A stretch of DNA of 64,000 nt from assembly GCF_013085465.1 (NCBI RefSeq), contig NZ_CP049838.1, positions 1,240,001-1,304,000 of the forward strand. The letters are read 5' to 3'. Under the pieces are notes generated by a model, which searched no databases, had not been told where the DNA came from, and saw nothing but the letters and a program-made list of their open reading frames with translations. The translations under genes and the position numbers were made by a program. Numbering within the stretch: the first letter of the stretch is position 1; every line of letters begins with the position of its first letter. The DNA is from Streptomyces asoensis (GTDB taxonomy: Bacteria; Actinomycetota; Actinomycetes; Streptomycetales; Streptomycetaceae). Of this stretch, positions 43,060 to 51,950 are shown in pieces.

Positions 43060-43400
43060 GATGCCGACGAGGTGGAGTGCTGAGTGCCGGCTGGTGGGCG
43101 ATGGCGAGTTGGTTTGTCGGTTCGCGTGGCCAGGCCGCGCCACTGCTTGAGGCGGTTGATGCACCGCTCGACGGTGTTGCGCTGCTCGTAGGCCTGGGGG
43201 TCGAAGCGGGGCGAGCGGCCTCCGTGGCGGCCCCGCCGCCGGCGATGGCCGATCCGGTCGGACGGCTGCGGGATGACCGCGCGGATGCCGCGGCGCCGGA
43301 GGTGGCTGCGGATGGCACGGGTGGAGTGCGCGCGGTCGGCCAGGGCAACGAGCGGCCGGGTCCGTGGCCTCCCAGGTCGATGCCGGACAGCGTCCCGGCG
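43060..43400 (-). mobile_element. IS5-family transposase remnant (C-terminal part)
   Basis: The minus strand encodes RPLVALADRAHSTRAIRSHLRRRGIRAVIP, then DRIGHRRRRGRHGGRSPRFD and YEQRNTVERCINRLKQWRGLATR, the DDE-domain end of IS5-type transposases including the catalytic Glu region ERCINRLKQ. Two small insertions near 43070-43110 break the frame before the usual terminal residues. The N-terminal half is missing. It is a dead IS copy. Confidence 0.75.
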
Positions 43401-43485
43401 TCACCCCCGAGGAGGCCGATCGTGATCACTGTTGATCTCAATGCTGAGCTTGGTGAGCCGTCCCCGGCCTGGCCGGGGACGGGTT

Positions 43486-44271
43486 CTACAGTCCCGCTCG
43501 GGCGAAGCGGCGCGCCGAGAGCGGTACGAAGATGACCAACAGCAGGCCGGCCCACAGCAGGGTCGCGGTCACCGGATGGGTCAGCGGCCATGCCGCGTCC
43601 GGCCCGGGGGTACCGGGATTGCCGAACAACGTCCGGGTCGCCGTCGCCAACGCGCTGAGCGGGTTCCACTCACAGATCACCCGCAGCCAGGTCGGCATCC
43701 CGTCGGTGGGCACGAACGCGTTGGACACCATGGTGAGCGGCAGCGTCAACGGCGCCAGGTTGGCCGCGGTGGACGCATTGCGGATCGCCAGTCCGAGGTA
43801 GGTACCGACCCACGCAAGCGTGTAGCGGAGCAGCAGGACCAGGCCGATGCCGGCCATCGTCTGCGCGATGCCGTTGTGTGCACGCCAGCCGACGATCAGC
43901 CCGTACACCATCATGACCACCAGTCCGTACACGCCGATGAGCGCCTCCGCGCCGCTCTGGCCGAGCGGCACGGACACACGATTGGTCGGCATGGAGCGGA
44001 GGCGGTCCATCACCCCGCGCGACTGGTCCATCGCGACGCCCACCATCGCCGAGGACAGCGCGGTTCCGGTGCCCAGCACGAACATCCCCGGCATCATGTA
44101 TTCGCGGTAGTTCGAGGAACCCGGAATCCCGATCGCACTGCCGAACACGAATCCGAACAGCACCACGAACACGGTCGGCATCAGCATGATGGTGAGCAGG
44201 GTTCCGGGTTCGTGGCGCAACCTCAGGAGGTTTCGCTGGGTCAGAGTCCAGCCGTCGATGAGGACGTTCAT
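43486..44271 (-). CDS. ABC-2 type transporter permease
   Basis: 261 aa with six hydrophobic helices, including LLTIMLMPTVFVVLFGFVFGSAI and ATLLWAGLLLVIFVPLSA. The overall pattern is that of DrrB-like drug-export permeases, with the conserved amphipathic region RLRSMPTNRVSVPLGQ. Its ATG overlaps the ATPase stop (ATGA). It works with the ATPase to export a drug or lipid; the substrate is unknown. Confidence 0.92.
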   Translation of the reverse strand: MNVLIDGWTLTQRNLLRLRHEPGTLLTIMLMPTVFVVLFGFVFGSAIGIPGSSNYREYMMPGMFVLGTGTALSSAMVGVAMDQSRGVMDRLRSMPTNRVSVPLGQSGAEALIGVYGLVVMMVYGLIVGWRAHNGIAQTMAGIGLVLLLRYTLAWVGTYLGLAIRNASTAANLAPLTLPLTMVSNAFVPTDGMPTWLRVICEWNPLSALATATRTLFGNPGTPGPDAAWPLTHPVTATLLWAGLLLVIFVPLSARRFARAGL

Positions 44272-45239
44272 GCCACTGCCTCCCGCACTTCGAGCGACTT
44301 CTCCGGGTCAACGGTCTTGCCGGTCAGGGAGAGGAAAACGTCATCGAGGCTCGGCCGGCGAATCCCGACATCGCGGATCACGGCGCCGGACGCGTCGAGT
44401 TCACGCACGATCTGCGGCAGGGCCGGCACCGCATCCACCGCGGCGACGACGATGTGTGCTCCGTCCGCCTCCGGGCGTCGGCCGGTGAGCCTTTCCAGCA
44501 CCGACATGGCAGTCGCCACATGGTCCGTGGATTCCACCACGACGTCGATGTGGCTGCCGATCCGGGACTTGAGTCGGGTCGGGCTGCCTTCGGCGATGAG
44601 ATTGCCGTGGTCGATCACGCCGACGGTGGCGGCGAGTTGGTCCACCTCCTCCAGATACTGGGTGGTGAGCAGGACCGTGGTGCCATCGGCGACCAGTTCG
44701 CGGACGGTGTCCCAGATCTCCATGCGGCTCCGGACGTCGAGCCCGGCGGTGGGCTCGTCGAGGAAGAGCACCTGGGGAGCACGCAACAGGCTGGCGATCA
44801 GGTCCAGTCGGCGGCGCATTCCGCCGGAATAGGTGCCGACCAGCCGATCGCCGGCGTGGGCGAGGCTGAACCGGTCCAGCAGTTCCTCCGCGCGCCGCCG
44901 GGACCCACGCGCGCCCAGCCGCGACAGGCGGCCGAAGATCCGCAGGTTCTCCCGGCCCGTCAGTTTGGCGTCGAGCGTGGCGTCCTGGCCGGCCAGCCCG
45001 ATCACCTTTCGCACTTCGCCCGGATCCCGAGCGACGTCGAATCCGGCGACTACCGCCTGACCGCCGCTGGGCCTCGTCAGCGTGCTCAGGACCTTCAAGG
45101 TGGTGCTCTTCCCCGCGCCGTTCGGGCCGAGGAGGCCGTAGACGACGTGCGGCTGCACCACCAAGTCGAGCCCGGCCAGCGCGGCGACATCCCCGTACTG
45201 TTTCCGTAAATCCTTCGTGTACATGATCGCGTTTTCCAT
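44268..45239 (-). CDS. ABC transporter ATPase (DrrA-like)
   Basis: About 323 aa. Walker A is GPNGAGKST, the signature YSGGMRRRLDLI (SGG rather than LSGGQ, normal in this family), Walker B LLRAPQVLFLDEPTAGLD and the switch His-equivalent region is QYLEEVDQ. The C-terminal DrrA-type domain ends with IRRPSLDDVFLSLTGKT. The ATG at 45239 is preferred to 45245 because an AGGGG sits six bases before it. It is divergent from a TetR repressor, with paired repeats in between. Confidence 0.94.
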   Translation of the reverse strand: MENAIMYTKDLRKQYGDVAALAGLDLVVQPHVVYGLLGPNGAGKSTTLKVLSTLTRPSGGQAVVAGFDVARDPGEVRKVIGLAGQDATLDAKLTGRENLRIFGRLSRLGARGSRRRAEELLDRFSLAHAGDRLVGTYSGGMRRRLDLIASLLRAPQVLFLDEPTAGLDVRSRMEIWDTVRELVADGTTVLLTTQYLEEVDQLAATVGVIDHGNLIAEGSPTRLKSRIGSHIDVVVESTDHVATAMSVLERLTGRRPEADGAHIVVAAVDAVPALPQIVRELDASGAVIRDVGIRRPSLDDVFLSLTGKTVDPEKSLEVREAVA

Positions 45240-45260
45240 GCTCATCCCCTCACCGGGTGC

Positions 45261-45351
45261 GGTGTACGCGGTTTCACCCTAGGTCACTGGGTACGGCGTA
45301 CGCAAGGACGGTGTACGCAGTTGAAGGCAGCGACTGGGTACGCCGCACGCA
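45261..45351. promoter_or_regulatory. Duplicated operator/promoter unit between the ABC exporter and TetR genes
   Basis: GGTGTACGC-n-GTT occurs at 45261-45273 and 45310-45322. ACTGGGTACG-n-CG-n-ACGCA occurs at 45286-45304 and 45333-45351. Together these make two copies of a unit of about 48 bp. A repressor binding both copies would cover the divergent promoters. The cognate factor is probably the TetR protein at 45383. Confidence 0.65.
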
Positions 45352-45382
45352 GATGACCGGCAACGGCGGTAGGATGGCGGCC

Positions 45383-46120
45383 ATGTCGGACCCGCAAGCA
45401 ATCATCTGGATGCGACCGGAGAAGCCCGCACGAGGCCCGGCCCCTGCGCACAGCCGTGGGGAGATCGCCGCGGTGGCCATCAAGATCGCGGACTCCGAAG
45501 GGATCGACGCCGCGTCGGTGCGGAACATCGCCAAGGAGCTCGGCACCGGCACGATGACCCTGTACCGCTACCTGCCCACCAAGGAAGACCTGTACGCGGT
45601 GATGATCGACAACGCGACGGGTTTCGAACCTCAGGAGCCGACCGGAAATCTCCGCGCCGACCTGACGATCCTGGCACGCCGCCGCCGGCAGATCTTCCTG
45701 CGGCACCCCTGGCTTGCTCCGCTCCTCGCCACCCGCCCGATCATGGGCCCCAACATCCTGCGCGGCCTGGAACGCGATCTCGCCCTTCTCGGCGGCTGCG
45801 ATCTCGACATGGACGAGACGCTCGACGTGCTCAACCTGCTTCTCTCCTGGGTCAGCGGTGCCGTGCAGGCCGAGTTGACCGAGCAGGCGGCCACCTACCA
45901 GTCCGGCGTCGACCGCCATGCCTGGCGTTTGCGCATGAAGCCGTACCTGATGTCCTTGCTCGAGACCGGTGAGTTTCCGTATCTGAGCAAGATGACGCAA
46001 GCGTCCGAGATCGGTGACGCTGACGAACGGTTCGAGAACGGGCTGTCGATGATCCTGGACGGAATCGAAGCCCGGTTCACGACGACCACCGAGAACAGCG
46101 GATCGCGCTCGGCCGAATAG
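45383..46120 (+). CDS. TetR family regulator with C-terminal TetR_C-type domain
   Basis: About 245 aa from the ATG at 45383, with an AGGA site. The helix-turn-helix (AIKIADSEGIDAASVRNIAKELGTGTMTLYRYLPTKEDLYAVM, in parts) starts unusually late, near residue 30. The longer C-terminal domain (WLAPLLATRPIMGPNILRGLE, LLSWVSGAVQAE) matches the TetR_C group that responds to drugs. It is divergent from the DrrAB-like exporter and likely represses it. Confidence 0.9.
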   Translation: MSDPQAIIWMRPEKPARGPAPAHSRGEIAAVAIKIADSEGIDAASVRNIAKELGTGTMTLYRYLPTKEDLYAVMIDNATGFEPQEPTGNLRADLTILARRRRQIFLRHPWLAPLLATRPIMGPNILRGLERDLALLGGCDLDMDETLDVLNLLLSWVSGAVQAELTEQAATYQSGVDRHAWRLRMKPYLMSLLETGEFPYLSKMTQASEIGDADERFENGLSMILDGIEARFTTTTENSGSRSAE

Positions 46121-46201
46121 GCCAGGTCGGTGACGCTCAGCCGATCACTCGGAGCACACTGCGCACTCAGCCTTTGCGGGAATCGCGGCGGGGACCGTCG
46201 G

Positions 46202-47368
46202 CTACTGCTCGCCCAGACTGGTGGCCCGTTGATCCACCTCGCTGCCCGAGCGCCCTGCATCGGTGAATCGGGTGGGCCGGAAGGCCCGGAGGAGGCCTTG
46301 TTCCTGATCGGTTGTGATCTCGGTCGCGACCAGGCGCCCCAGCACCGGCGCCAAGGTGACCCCACTGTGCGACACCAGGCAGTAGACGCGGGACTGCGCA
46401 GAGGCATAGCCGGCGACGGTGTGGCCGTCCGCGGGCAGAGACCGGAAGCCGACACGCAGGTCGATCTCCAGTGCGCGGCTCGGGTCGGGCAGCAGTGCGG
46501 AGAACCGCCGAGCGAGGGTGCTCGCGATGTCCCCGTCCGCGGACGGGGGGTCTTCGGGATCGACGCCGGCGTTCAGATCGAGAGCCTGCACGACGGCATG
46601 CCCCCCGGCCGCAGGGCGGAGATTGAGGCCGGGGCTGTGGACCACACAGCGCAGGTCGAGTTCCGATGATCTGGCGTACCCGAGCAAACCGACGGTCTGT
46701 GCCCCGCGGCCGGCATCCGTCACCATGGGAACGTCGATGCCGGCCCGCGCGGCGAGCCGTTGTGTCCAACGTCCTGCCGCCAGGACGACTCGATCACCCC
46801 TGCGGACCTCTCCTCCGGCCAGGGTTACGGACACTCCATCAGGCCGGTCGTCGATGGCCACGACCTCGCCGATCGCGCACTTCGCTCCATGCTGTTCGGC
46901 GTCCGCCAGCAGGTTGTCCACGAAGAGATCCGGCAGAACGTATCCCTCGCTGGGGAAGTGCGCGATGGACGTGATCGTCGCCGGGATCCGGAGGTCGCCC
47001 GCGATCCGCAATGCTTCGGCACGCGTGACCCAGCGTGCGGGGTAGTCCAGGGCCTGAAGTCGTTCCACGTTGCCGACGAGCCACTGCTCGCTCGCGGCGT
47101 CCGCCCACTGAAGCGCCCCGCTGCGGAAGTACGAAGGCGCGCCGCGCAGTTGCTCGGCCAGCCTGGCGTGCTCCTCCATCCCTGCGAGGTTCAGCCGGTG
47201 GTAGTCCGGGTCGGGCTTCCGGCTGGAGTTGGTCCACGCGAAGGTGGTCGCGCTCGTACCGGTGCCGGCTCCCGACTGATCGAGCAGGAGTACGTCTTCG
47301 CCCGCGACGGCAAGCTGCCTCGCGACGCTCACGCCCAGCACGCCGGCACCGATGATGATGACCTTCAT
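46202..47368 (-). CDS. FAD-dependent oxidoreductase, D-amino-acid/glycine oxidase (DAO) family
   Basis: 388 aa. The FAD motif VIIIGAGVLGVSVARQL is at the N-terminus and a TTFAWTNSSRKPD segment follows. Later are VVLAAGRWTQRLA, a LNLRPAAGGH strand and the C-terminal flavin-binding VYCLVSHSGVTLAPVLGRLVATEI. The ATG at 47368 is preferred to the GTG at 47377 by the AGGGAAG spacing. The gene is 36 bp behind a GntR regulator and forms an operon with it. An amine or amino acid is the likely substrate. Confidence 0.9.
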   Translation of the reverse strand: MKVIIIGAGVLGVSVARQLAVAGEDVLLLDQSGAGTGTSATTFAWTNSSRKPDPDYHRLNLAGMEEHARLAEQLRGAPSYFRSGALQWADAASEQWLVGNVERLQALDYPARWVTRAEALRIAGDLRIPATITSIAHFPSEGYVLPDLFVDNLLADAEQHGAKCAIGEVVAIDDRPDGVSVTLAGGEVRRGDRVVLAAGRWTQRLAARAGIDVPMVTDAGRGAQTVGLLGYARSSELDLRCVVHSPGLNLRPAAGGHAVVQALDLNAGVDPEDPPSADGDIASTLARRFSALLPDPSRALEIDLRVGFRSLPADGHTVAGYASAQSRVYCLVSHSGVTLAPVLGRLVATEITTDQEQGLLRAFRPTRFTDAGRSGSEVDQRATSLGEQ

Positions 47369-47404
47369 TGTGTGCACACTTCCCTTCTGGCAGCGACACG
47401 CTGC

Positions 47405-48118
47405 TCACATGGCCGGGACGGGCAGCTCCAGGAAGAACTCGGCGGTCCCGGGACGGACGAGGGTGGTGACCACCTCGACGGTGCTTCCGTCGTCGGCACG
47501 CAACTCCCTGCGCCTCATCAGCGCAGGCGTTCCGATCTCGCTGTTCAGCAATGCGGCGTCGTGCTCATCGAGGCTCACCGGGTCGAGGTAGACCCGGATC
47601 GCGTCGATCGGTACACCTCTGCGCTGGAGATACGGGAGGGTGACGAGGTCTTCGAGGTTCTCGTTCAGCAGGTCGGGGGCGACTGCGAAGAGAACGACGT
47701 GCCGTTCGACGGACTGTGGCTCCTCGCGTACGTCGAGCTTGCGACGGACCAGTTCGACCACGGCCGTGTCGGCGGAGGCGCCGGGGAGGGCCAGGACGGC
47801 GTCGGTGGCCCTGACGATCCGCGCGGAAACGACCTCATGTCTGCCCGGCACTCCCTTTGCGGCTGCTGTGGGGGTGACGAAGTTGAGCAGATTGATCTGC
47901 CGCGTCACGTCCGCGACAAACGTTCCGTGGCGCCGCCGGCGGATCGCCAGTCCCGACTCCGCCAGGTCGTTGAGGACCCGTTGGGCCGTGGCACGGCTGA
48001 CGCCGTACTGGGTGGAGAGATCCTTCTCGGTCGGCAGCCGCGCGCCGGGGGGCAGGTCCCCGGCCCGGATCTTCGCTTCGATCACTCGCCTGATCTGTAC
48101 GTACAGCGGCACGGTCAT
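47405..48118 (-). CDS. GntR family regulator (HutC subfamily)
   Basis: 237 aa. The N-terminal winged helix (PLYVQIRRVIEAKIRAGDLPPGARLPTEKDLS, YGVSRATAQRVLNDLAESGLAIRRRRHGTFV, in parts) is followed by a UTRA domain with VELVRRKLDV, LLNENLEDLVTLPYLQ and TPALMRRRELRADDG. The start at 48118 or an in-frame ATG at 48133 lies inside or next to a repeated element. It leads the operon with the FAD oxidase and presumably responds to its substrate. Confidence 0.9.
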   Translation of the reverse strand: MTVPLYVQIRRVIEAKIRAGDLPPGARLPTEKDLSTQYGVSRATAQRVLNDLAESGLAIRRRRHGTFVADVTRQINLLNFVTPTAAAKGVPGRHEVVSARIVRATDAVLALPGASADTAVVELVRRKLDVREEPQSVERHVVLFAVAPDLLNENLEDLVTLPYLQRRGVPIDAIRVYLDPVSLDEHDAALLNSEIGTPALMRRRELRADDGSTVEVVTTLVRPGTAEFFLELPVPAM

Positions 48119-48121
48119 GCT

Positions 48122-48150
48122 CAGACCGTACATTCGGTCAATTGACTGGT
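48122..48150. promoter_or_regulatory. GntR operator/promoter candidate, copy 1
   Basis: AGACCGTACATTCGG followed by TCAATTGACTGGT, directly upstream of the GntR start. It shares 23 of 29 positions with a copy at 48492-48520, including AGACCGTACA and CAATTGAC. Its closeness to the start codon hints at a very short or absent leader. Confidence 0.5.
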
Positions 48151-48491
48151 AGCAGTGAGCCGACCAGCCCGGTCCTCGGCGGCCGCGCCTGGTTGGCGGG
48201 GCGCTGTTCCTGACCCGCCCTGCGCATCTGCCGGGCCCGGTCACGGGTGCCCCCTGAGCCGAGCCCGGCGACGGCACCGAGGCATCCGGAGCGTTCCGGA
48301 ACGCCGATGACGGGTGATCGGGCCCCTCTCCGCCGATGCGCTGAGGACCCACAGGGCCCCGACACCGGCCGCCGCCGTAACGACAGTGCAGATCTCTTTC
48401 AGCCTGTGGTCGAGCACCAGGTGGCCGGATCCCTGCCTGATTCGTCATGTCGGTCTCCCGCGTGACTGCACGGTGAGCACCACCGCACAAC

Positions 48492-48520
48492 TAGACCGTA
48501 CAATTAGCCAATTGACCGGT
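48492..48520. promoter_or_regulatory. GntR operator/promoter candidate, copy 2
   Basis: A second copy of the 48122-48150 element in the same orientation, followed by CAA so that TTGACCGGTCAA at 48512-48523 is a perfect palindrome. It faces a 340-bp stretch with no intact gene, which may once have held a gene of the same regulon. Confidence 0.45.
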
Positions 48521-48540
48521 CAATAGGCCGCCAAGCATCA

Positions 48541-48650
48541 GCACCAACCTGGGCAGGATCGCGTTCATGATCTCGCGCAGGTCGTGTTCGGAACTCCCAG
48601 CGGGCATCCGACAGATCGCTCCGATACGGGCGTAGTTGCGGCAGTTCTGG
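48541..48650 (-). mobile_element. IS5-family transposase remnant (N-terminal part)
   Basis: The minus strand gives RPYRSDLSDARWEF in one frame and then SEHDLREIMNAIL in another, both typical of the first 50 residues of IS5-type transposases. A deletion and frameshift lie between them. The rest of the element is missing. It may or may not belong with the C-terminal fragment at 43060-43400. Confidence 0.55.
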
Positions 48651-49193
48651 TCGTGCCGACGGGACCCAAGTGCGCCCAGGCATACAACACCGGCAGGCAG
48701 ACCGGCCCGAAATGGTTCCGCCGACCGCTCCACGTGTCGCCCCCCGGAGGGGCCGGGCGATGCAAGGACCTGCCGGACCGCACCGCCCTCTACCGAATCC
48801 GCGTCGCGGCCTCCCACGATGCCTCCGCCTACGGGTCGGCATCCGAGTCACCGCCGTCCGGGACTCCACCCTGCGCCCGGCCCCCGCAACCGAGACCGGG
48901 ACGCCCGCCCGCCCGTCCGTCGTCCGCTTCGCACCCACGCTCGGCGTAGTCGGCATCAAGTCAGCACGGGAGTCGGCACCCAGCCACCAAATCATGCCCG
49001 AACAGTGCAACTTGGACAGCGCTCTCACGGGCTCGATTGGGGCTCTCGTGGAGGCCCCGCGACGCCGTCATGGTGGTCACACGCACCTCCGCATCCAGAA
49101 CTATGGCGTCCCACCACATGTGCCGCTGACCTGCGGATTCCTACGGTGTGGCGACACGAACACGTCCCCGCCAACCGCTTGGAAGTGGTGCCG

Positions 49194-49316
49194 ATGCCCT
49201 CCCCCGCGACCGCTCCCCCATCCCCGGGAACCCCCGCCGGCCTCAAGCGCATCGTCGCCGCCAGTCTCATCGGCACGACCATCGAGTGGTACGACAACTC
49301 ATCCGATCTGGGCTAG
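49194..49316 (+). pseudogene. N-terminal fragment of an MHS-type MFS transporter
   Basis: An ATG with GGAAG upstream starts a 40-residue frame with GLKRIVAASLIGTTIEWYD, which is the characteristic start of metabolite:H+ symporters of the MFS. It ends after NSSDLG at a TAG, losing all the other helices. The 560 bp before it (48651-49193) hold no recognisable gene. Confidence 0.7.
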
Positions 49317-49551
49317 GACTTGCGGTTTCGCCTCATTGGCCGCCAGAGAATCAGCACCGAACCAGCACCGGAACTCGACCGTGCCGGCTGGGGCGGCGGA
49401 CGAGAGTTCGACTCAGCACGAGGGAAAGGGGCCAGAGGCCAGCAGGTCTCACAGACAGTAGTCAAACTCCCGTCTCGCCGGCGCCCCATCGTGCGTCGCT
49501 CCGTCATCGGACAGGCACGACCTGGCCTCATCGGCCGAGCACTGGATCGTC

Positions 49552-49728
49552 CCGGCCGGTACCTCCACGGTCTCCCTGCTCCACCGCGACTGCGGTGGTG
49601 AGGTCCGGAGCGTGGTGACCTGCGCCTCCGGACACGAGATCACCGCGCCCGGCGAGGTCACGGCGGCCCCGGGTCCCGGGGCGAAGCCTGCATCCGCGAC
49701 CGATCAACCGGCGCACGGCGGTGGGTAG
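49552..49728 (+). pseudogene. C-terminal fragment of an HxlR-type regulator
   Basis: The frame reads TVSLLHRDCGGEVRSVVTCAS, then GHEITAPGEVTAAPGPGA and a TAG at 49726. The Cys-containing DCGGEVRSVVTCAS resembles the tail of HxlR-family winged-helix regulators. The DNA-binding part is missing. From here to the terminator at 50128 I see no supported gene. Confidence 0.45.
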
Positions 49729-50127
49729 TAGGGGCGCGAGAACGGCTGCCCGCGATCGAAAACCCGTAGCGGGACGAGCTGAAGTCGGCGGAGAAGTCAT
49801 CGTCGCATCGGCAGCAGAGGCGATCTGCGGGTTGCGGCGGCAGAGGCCCAGTCCGCCACAATGCACGCCGCGGGACCACCGGCCACGCCCGTTTATGGCG
49901 GGGGCCGGTATGAAGCCGGAACACATCGCGCCCCGAGGCCCGGGCGGGAATCAGTACACGCCACGTCCCGGCTGAGCGCAGCGTTCGGAACCGGACGACA
50001 TGGAGCGCCACGGTCAGCTATCAGGTCAGCGAAACGCCGCGGGCGGTGCGGCCATGCGGGCGCAGGGCGACGTTCAACGTCTCCGTCGCGGGCCCCGCCC
50101 CGCAGGGAACGCCCAACCTGTCCGTGG

Positions 50128-50154
50128 GCTCACCCGGTCGTCGACCGGGTGAGC
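50128..50154. terminator. Strong hairpin terminator at the end of the ansamycin gene set
   Basis: GCTCACCCGGT and ACCGGGTGAGC form a perfect 11-bp stem with the loop CGTCG. It lies 17 bp beyond the stop codon of the nitroreductase on the minus strand, so it ends the leftward transcript. No T-run follows, which is usual in Streptomyces. Confidence 0.8.
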
Positions 50155-50171
50155 ACGGCTGAAGGGGTGCG

Positions 50172-50765
50172 TCAGACCGTCGTGACCACCTGGTCATAGG
50201 CAAGGCGGGGGGAACGGTCGAACCATGCGTTCTCACCCGGCTTGCCCATGTTGACCACGGCGAGAACCGAGTGCTCGCCGTCGGCGAAGAACTCCTTGTT
50301 GATGCCATCGGCATCGAATCCGGTCATGGGACCGGCGGCCAGGCCCGCGGCCCGAATTCCGAGAATGAAGTAGCCCACCTGGAGAGAAGCGTTGAATTTC
50401 GCGGACTGCTCCCGCACGCTCCGGTCAGAGAACATGAGGTCCTTGGCCTGCGGAAAATACGGGAACTGCTCCGGAAGCTCCTCGTGAAACTCGTTGTCCG
50501 CGGCGAGAACCGCGACCAGCGGCGCCGTCTCGGCCTTCTTGTTGTTCCCTTCGGCGAGGTGCTGGACCAGACGCCGGCGAGCCTCCTCCGAACGAACCAG
50601 GACGATACGGAGCGGCTGCTGGTTCATCGACGTGGGAGCGTACTTGACCAGGTCATAGATGGCCTGAACCTGCTCGTCGGTCACCTGTTCCTCGGTGAAC
50701 GTGTTGGCGGTACGGGCTTGCCGGAAGAGCAGGTCCTGTGCCGCGGGGTCGAGACTGAGAGACAT
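50172..50765 (-). CDS. Nitroreductase family protein (malonic semialdehyde reductase RutE-like)
   Basis: 197 aa from an ATG at 50765 with AAGGA upstream. Landmarks are LVKYAPTSMNQQPLRIVLV (FMN phosphate loop), KAETAPLVAVLAAD, ASLQVGYFILGIRAAGLAAGPMTGFD and the final HSVLAVVNMGKPG. The family binds FMN and reduces nitro groups, quinones or malonic semialdehyde. It is the last gene before the terminator and on the same strand as the ansamycin genes. A 263-bp gap separates it from the dehydrogenase, so it may have its own promoter. A role in quinone/hydroquinone adjustment of the product is possible but unproved. Confidence 0.85.
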   Translation of the reverse strand: MSLSLDPAAQDLLFRQARTANTFTEEQVTDEQVQAIYDLVKYAPTSMNQQPLRIVLVRSEEARRRLVQHLAEGNNKKAETAPLVAVLAADNEFHEELPEQFPYFPQAKDLMFSDRSVREQSAKFNASLQVGYFILGIRAAGLAAGPMTGFDADGINKEFFADGEHSVLAVVNMGKPGENAWFDRSPRLAYDQVVTTV

Positions 50766-51028
50766 GGATGCATTCCTTGTGAACGAGGGGCGGGTCAACT
50801 CGTGGATGAATTTCGTGACCCATTTCTGCACGGTCGGCAGGATATCCGAGCGAAGCTGCACTTGCCTACCGCAAAGCGGCAATGGCGATATCACCTGACC
50901 CGTTTTCAGCCATCATGCAATGGTGGCTGGGGACACGCATTTCCCATTCACGGCATTGGAGATTGCGGATCGTTTTCCAGGGGGTGGTCCCCTTGTGCAC
51001 CGGCCTGTCAGTCGGTGGTTCAGGCTCG

Positions 51029-51859
51029 TCAGTCGGCGGTTCGGGGCACGCCCAGTCCGAAGAACGTGCGGTAGGAATCCATCTGGCCGGTGAGCATGTG
51101 CATTCCGTGGTGCACCTGGTGGCCCTGCGCGGCCACCTCCCGCAGGAGGGGTGTTTCTCTCGGCTTCATGATGATGTCCGCCACCACGCTGCCGGGAGGC
51201 AGAGCATGGGGCGAGAACGGGAGCGGGTCGTCTGGGCGCAGCCCGAGCGGAGTGGCGTTGACGGCGATGTCGCTGTCGTGCAGCGGCGGTTCGGGGGCGG
51301 CGCGGACGCGGCCCGGCCAGTGTTCGGCCAGCCGGTCGACGAGCGCGGTCAGGCTAGGCCCGTCCGGATCGGAGACGGACAGACTGTCCACACCCGCGGT
51401 GAGCAGGGCCGCCGCGATGGCGCTGCCCGCTCCGCCCGCGCCGACCAGTGCCACTTTCCTGCCCCGAGGGGAGTGACCGGCCCCGACGAGGCCCGCCACG
51501 AATCCCGAGCCGTCGAAGTTCGCGGCGAGCCAGGCACCGTCGGGTTCGCGCCGCAGAGCGTTCGCACTGCCGGTTGTCTCCACCGTGCGGCTGCGCCGGT
51601 CGGCCAGCTGCGCGGCGGCCACCTTGTGCGGCACGGTGACGAAGAGGCCGTCGAGGTTGCCGACACACCGCAGAACACGGACCACGTCTACGAGGTCGTC
51701 GCGCCGCACATGCACGGGCACCAGCACCGCGTCGATACCCAGCCCGGCGAAGACCGGGTTGAGCAGCCCGGGCGACTGCACCTGGGTGACCGGGTCGCCC
51801 AGGACGGCGTACAGACGGGTGGTTCCGCTGAAGGGTCCCGGGTGCGGAGCGTCGGTCAT
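51029..51859 (-). CDS. Aminoquinate/shikimate dehydrogenase-like protein (RifI-like)
   Basis: 276 aa of the shikimate dehydrogenase family. YAVLGDPVTQVQSPGLLNP is the substrate-binding start, with VQSP in place of the usual SxS motif, as in ansamycin homologues. Lys79 in TVPHK is the catalytic lysine. NADP binding is through VALVGAGGAGSAIAAALL, and the C-terminus has MHMLTGQ. The second ATG (51859) fits the AGGAAGG site better than the first (51862). In ansamycin clusters this protein type acts around the aminoshikimate route to 3-amino-5-hydroxybenzoate (AHBA). Confidence 0.85.
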   Translation of the reverse strand: MTDAPHPGPFSGTTRLYAVLGDPVTQVQSPGLLNPVFAGLGIDAVLVPVHVRRDDLVDVVRVLRCVGNLDGLFVTVPHKVAAAQLADRRSRTVETTGSANALRREPDGAWLAANFDGSGFVAGLVGAGHSPRGRKVALVGAGGAGSAIAAALLTAGVDSLSVSDPDGPSLTALVDRLAEHWPGRVRAAPEPPLHDSDIAVNATPLGLRPDDPLPFSPHALPPGSVVADIIMKPRETPLLREVAAQGHQVHHGMHMLTGQMDSYRTFFGLGVPRTAD

Positions 51860-51950
51860 CATGACCCTTCCTCATGCCTGGGCGGTGGTGCGTGGGCGGC
51901 AGTTGTCGGCAGTGCCCCGACGCCGGATGCGGGAGCTCAGCCGACGAGGA

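Noticed and set aside
48665..49000. A further transposase on either strand
   Set aside because: Open frames exist but no DDE motif or family signature could be recognised.
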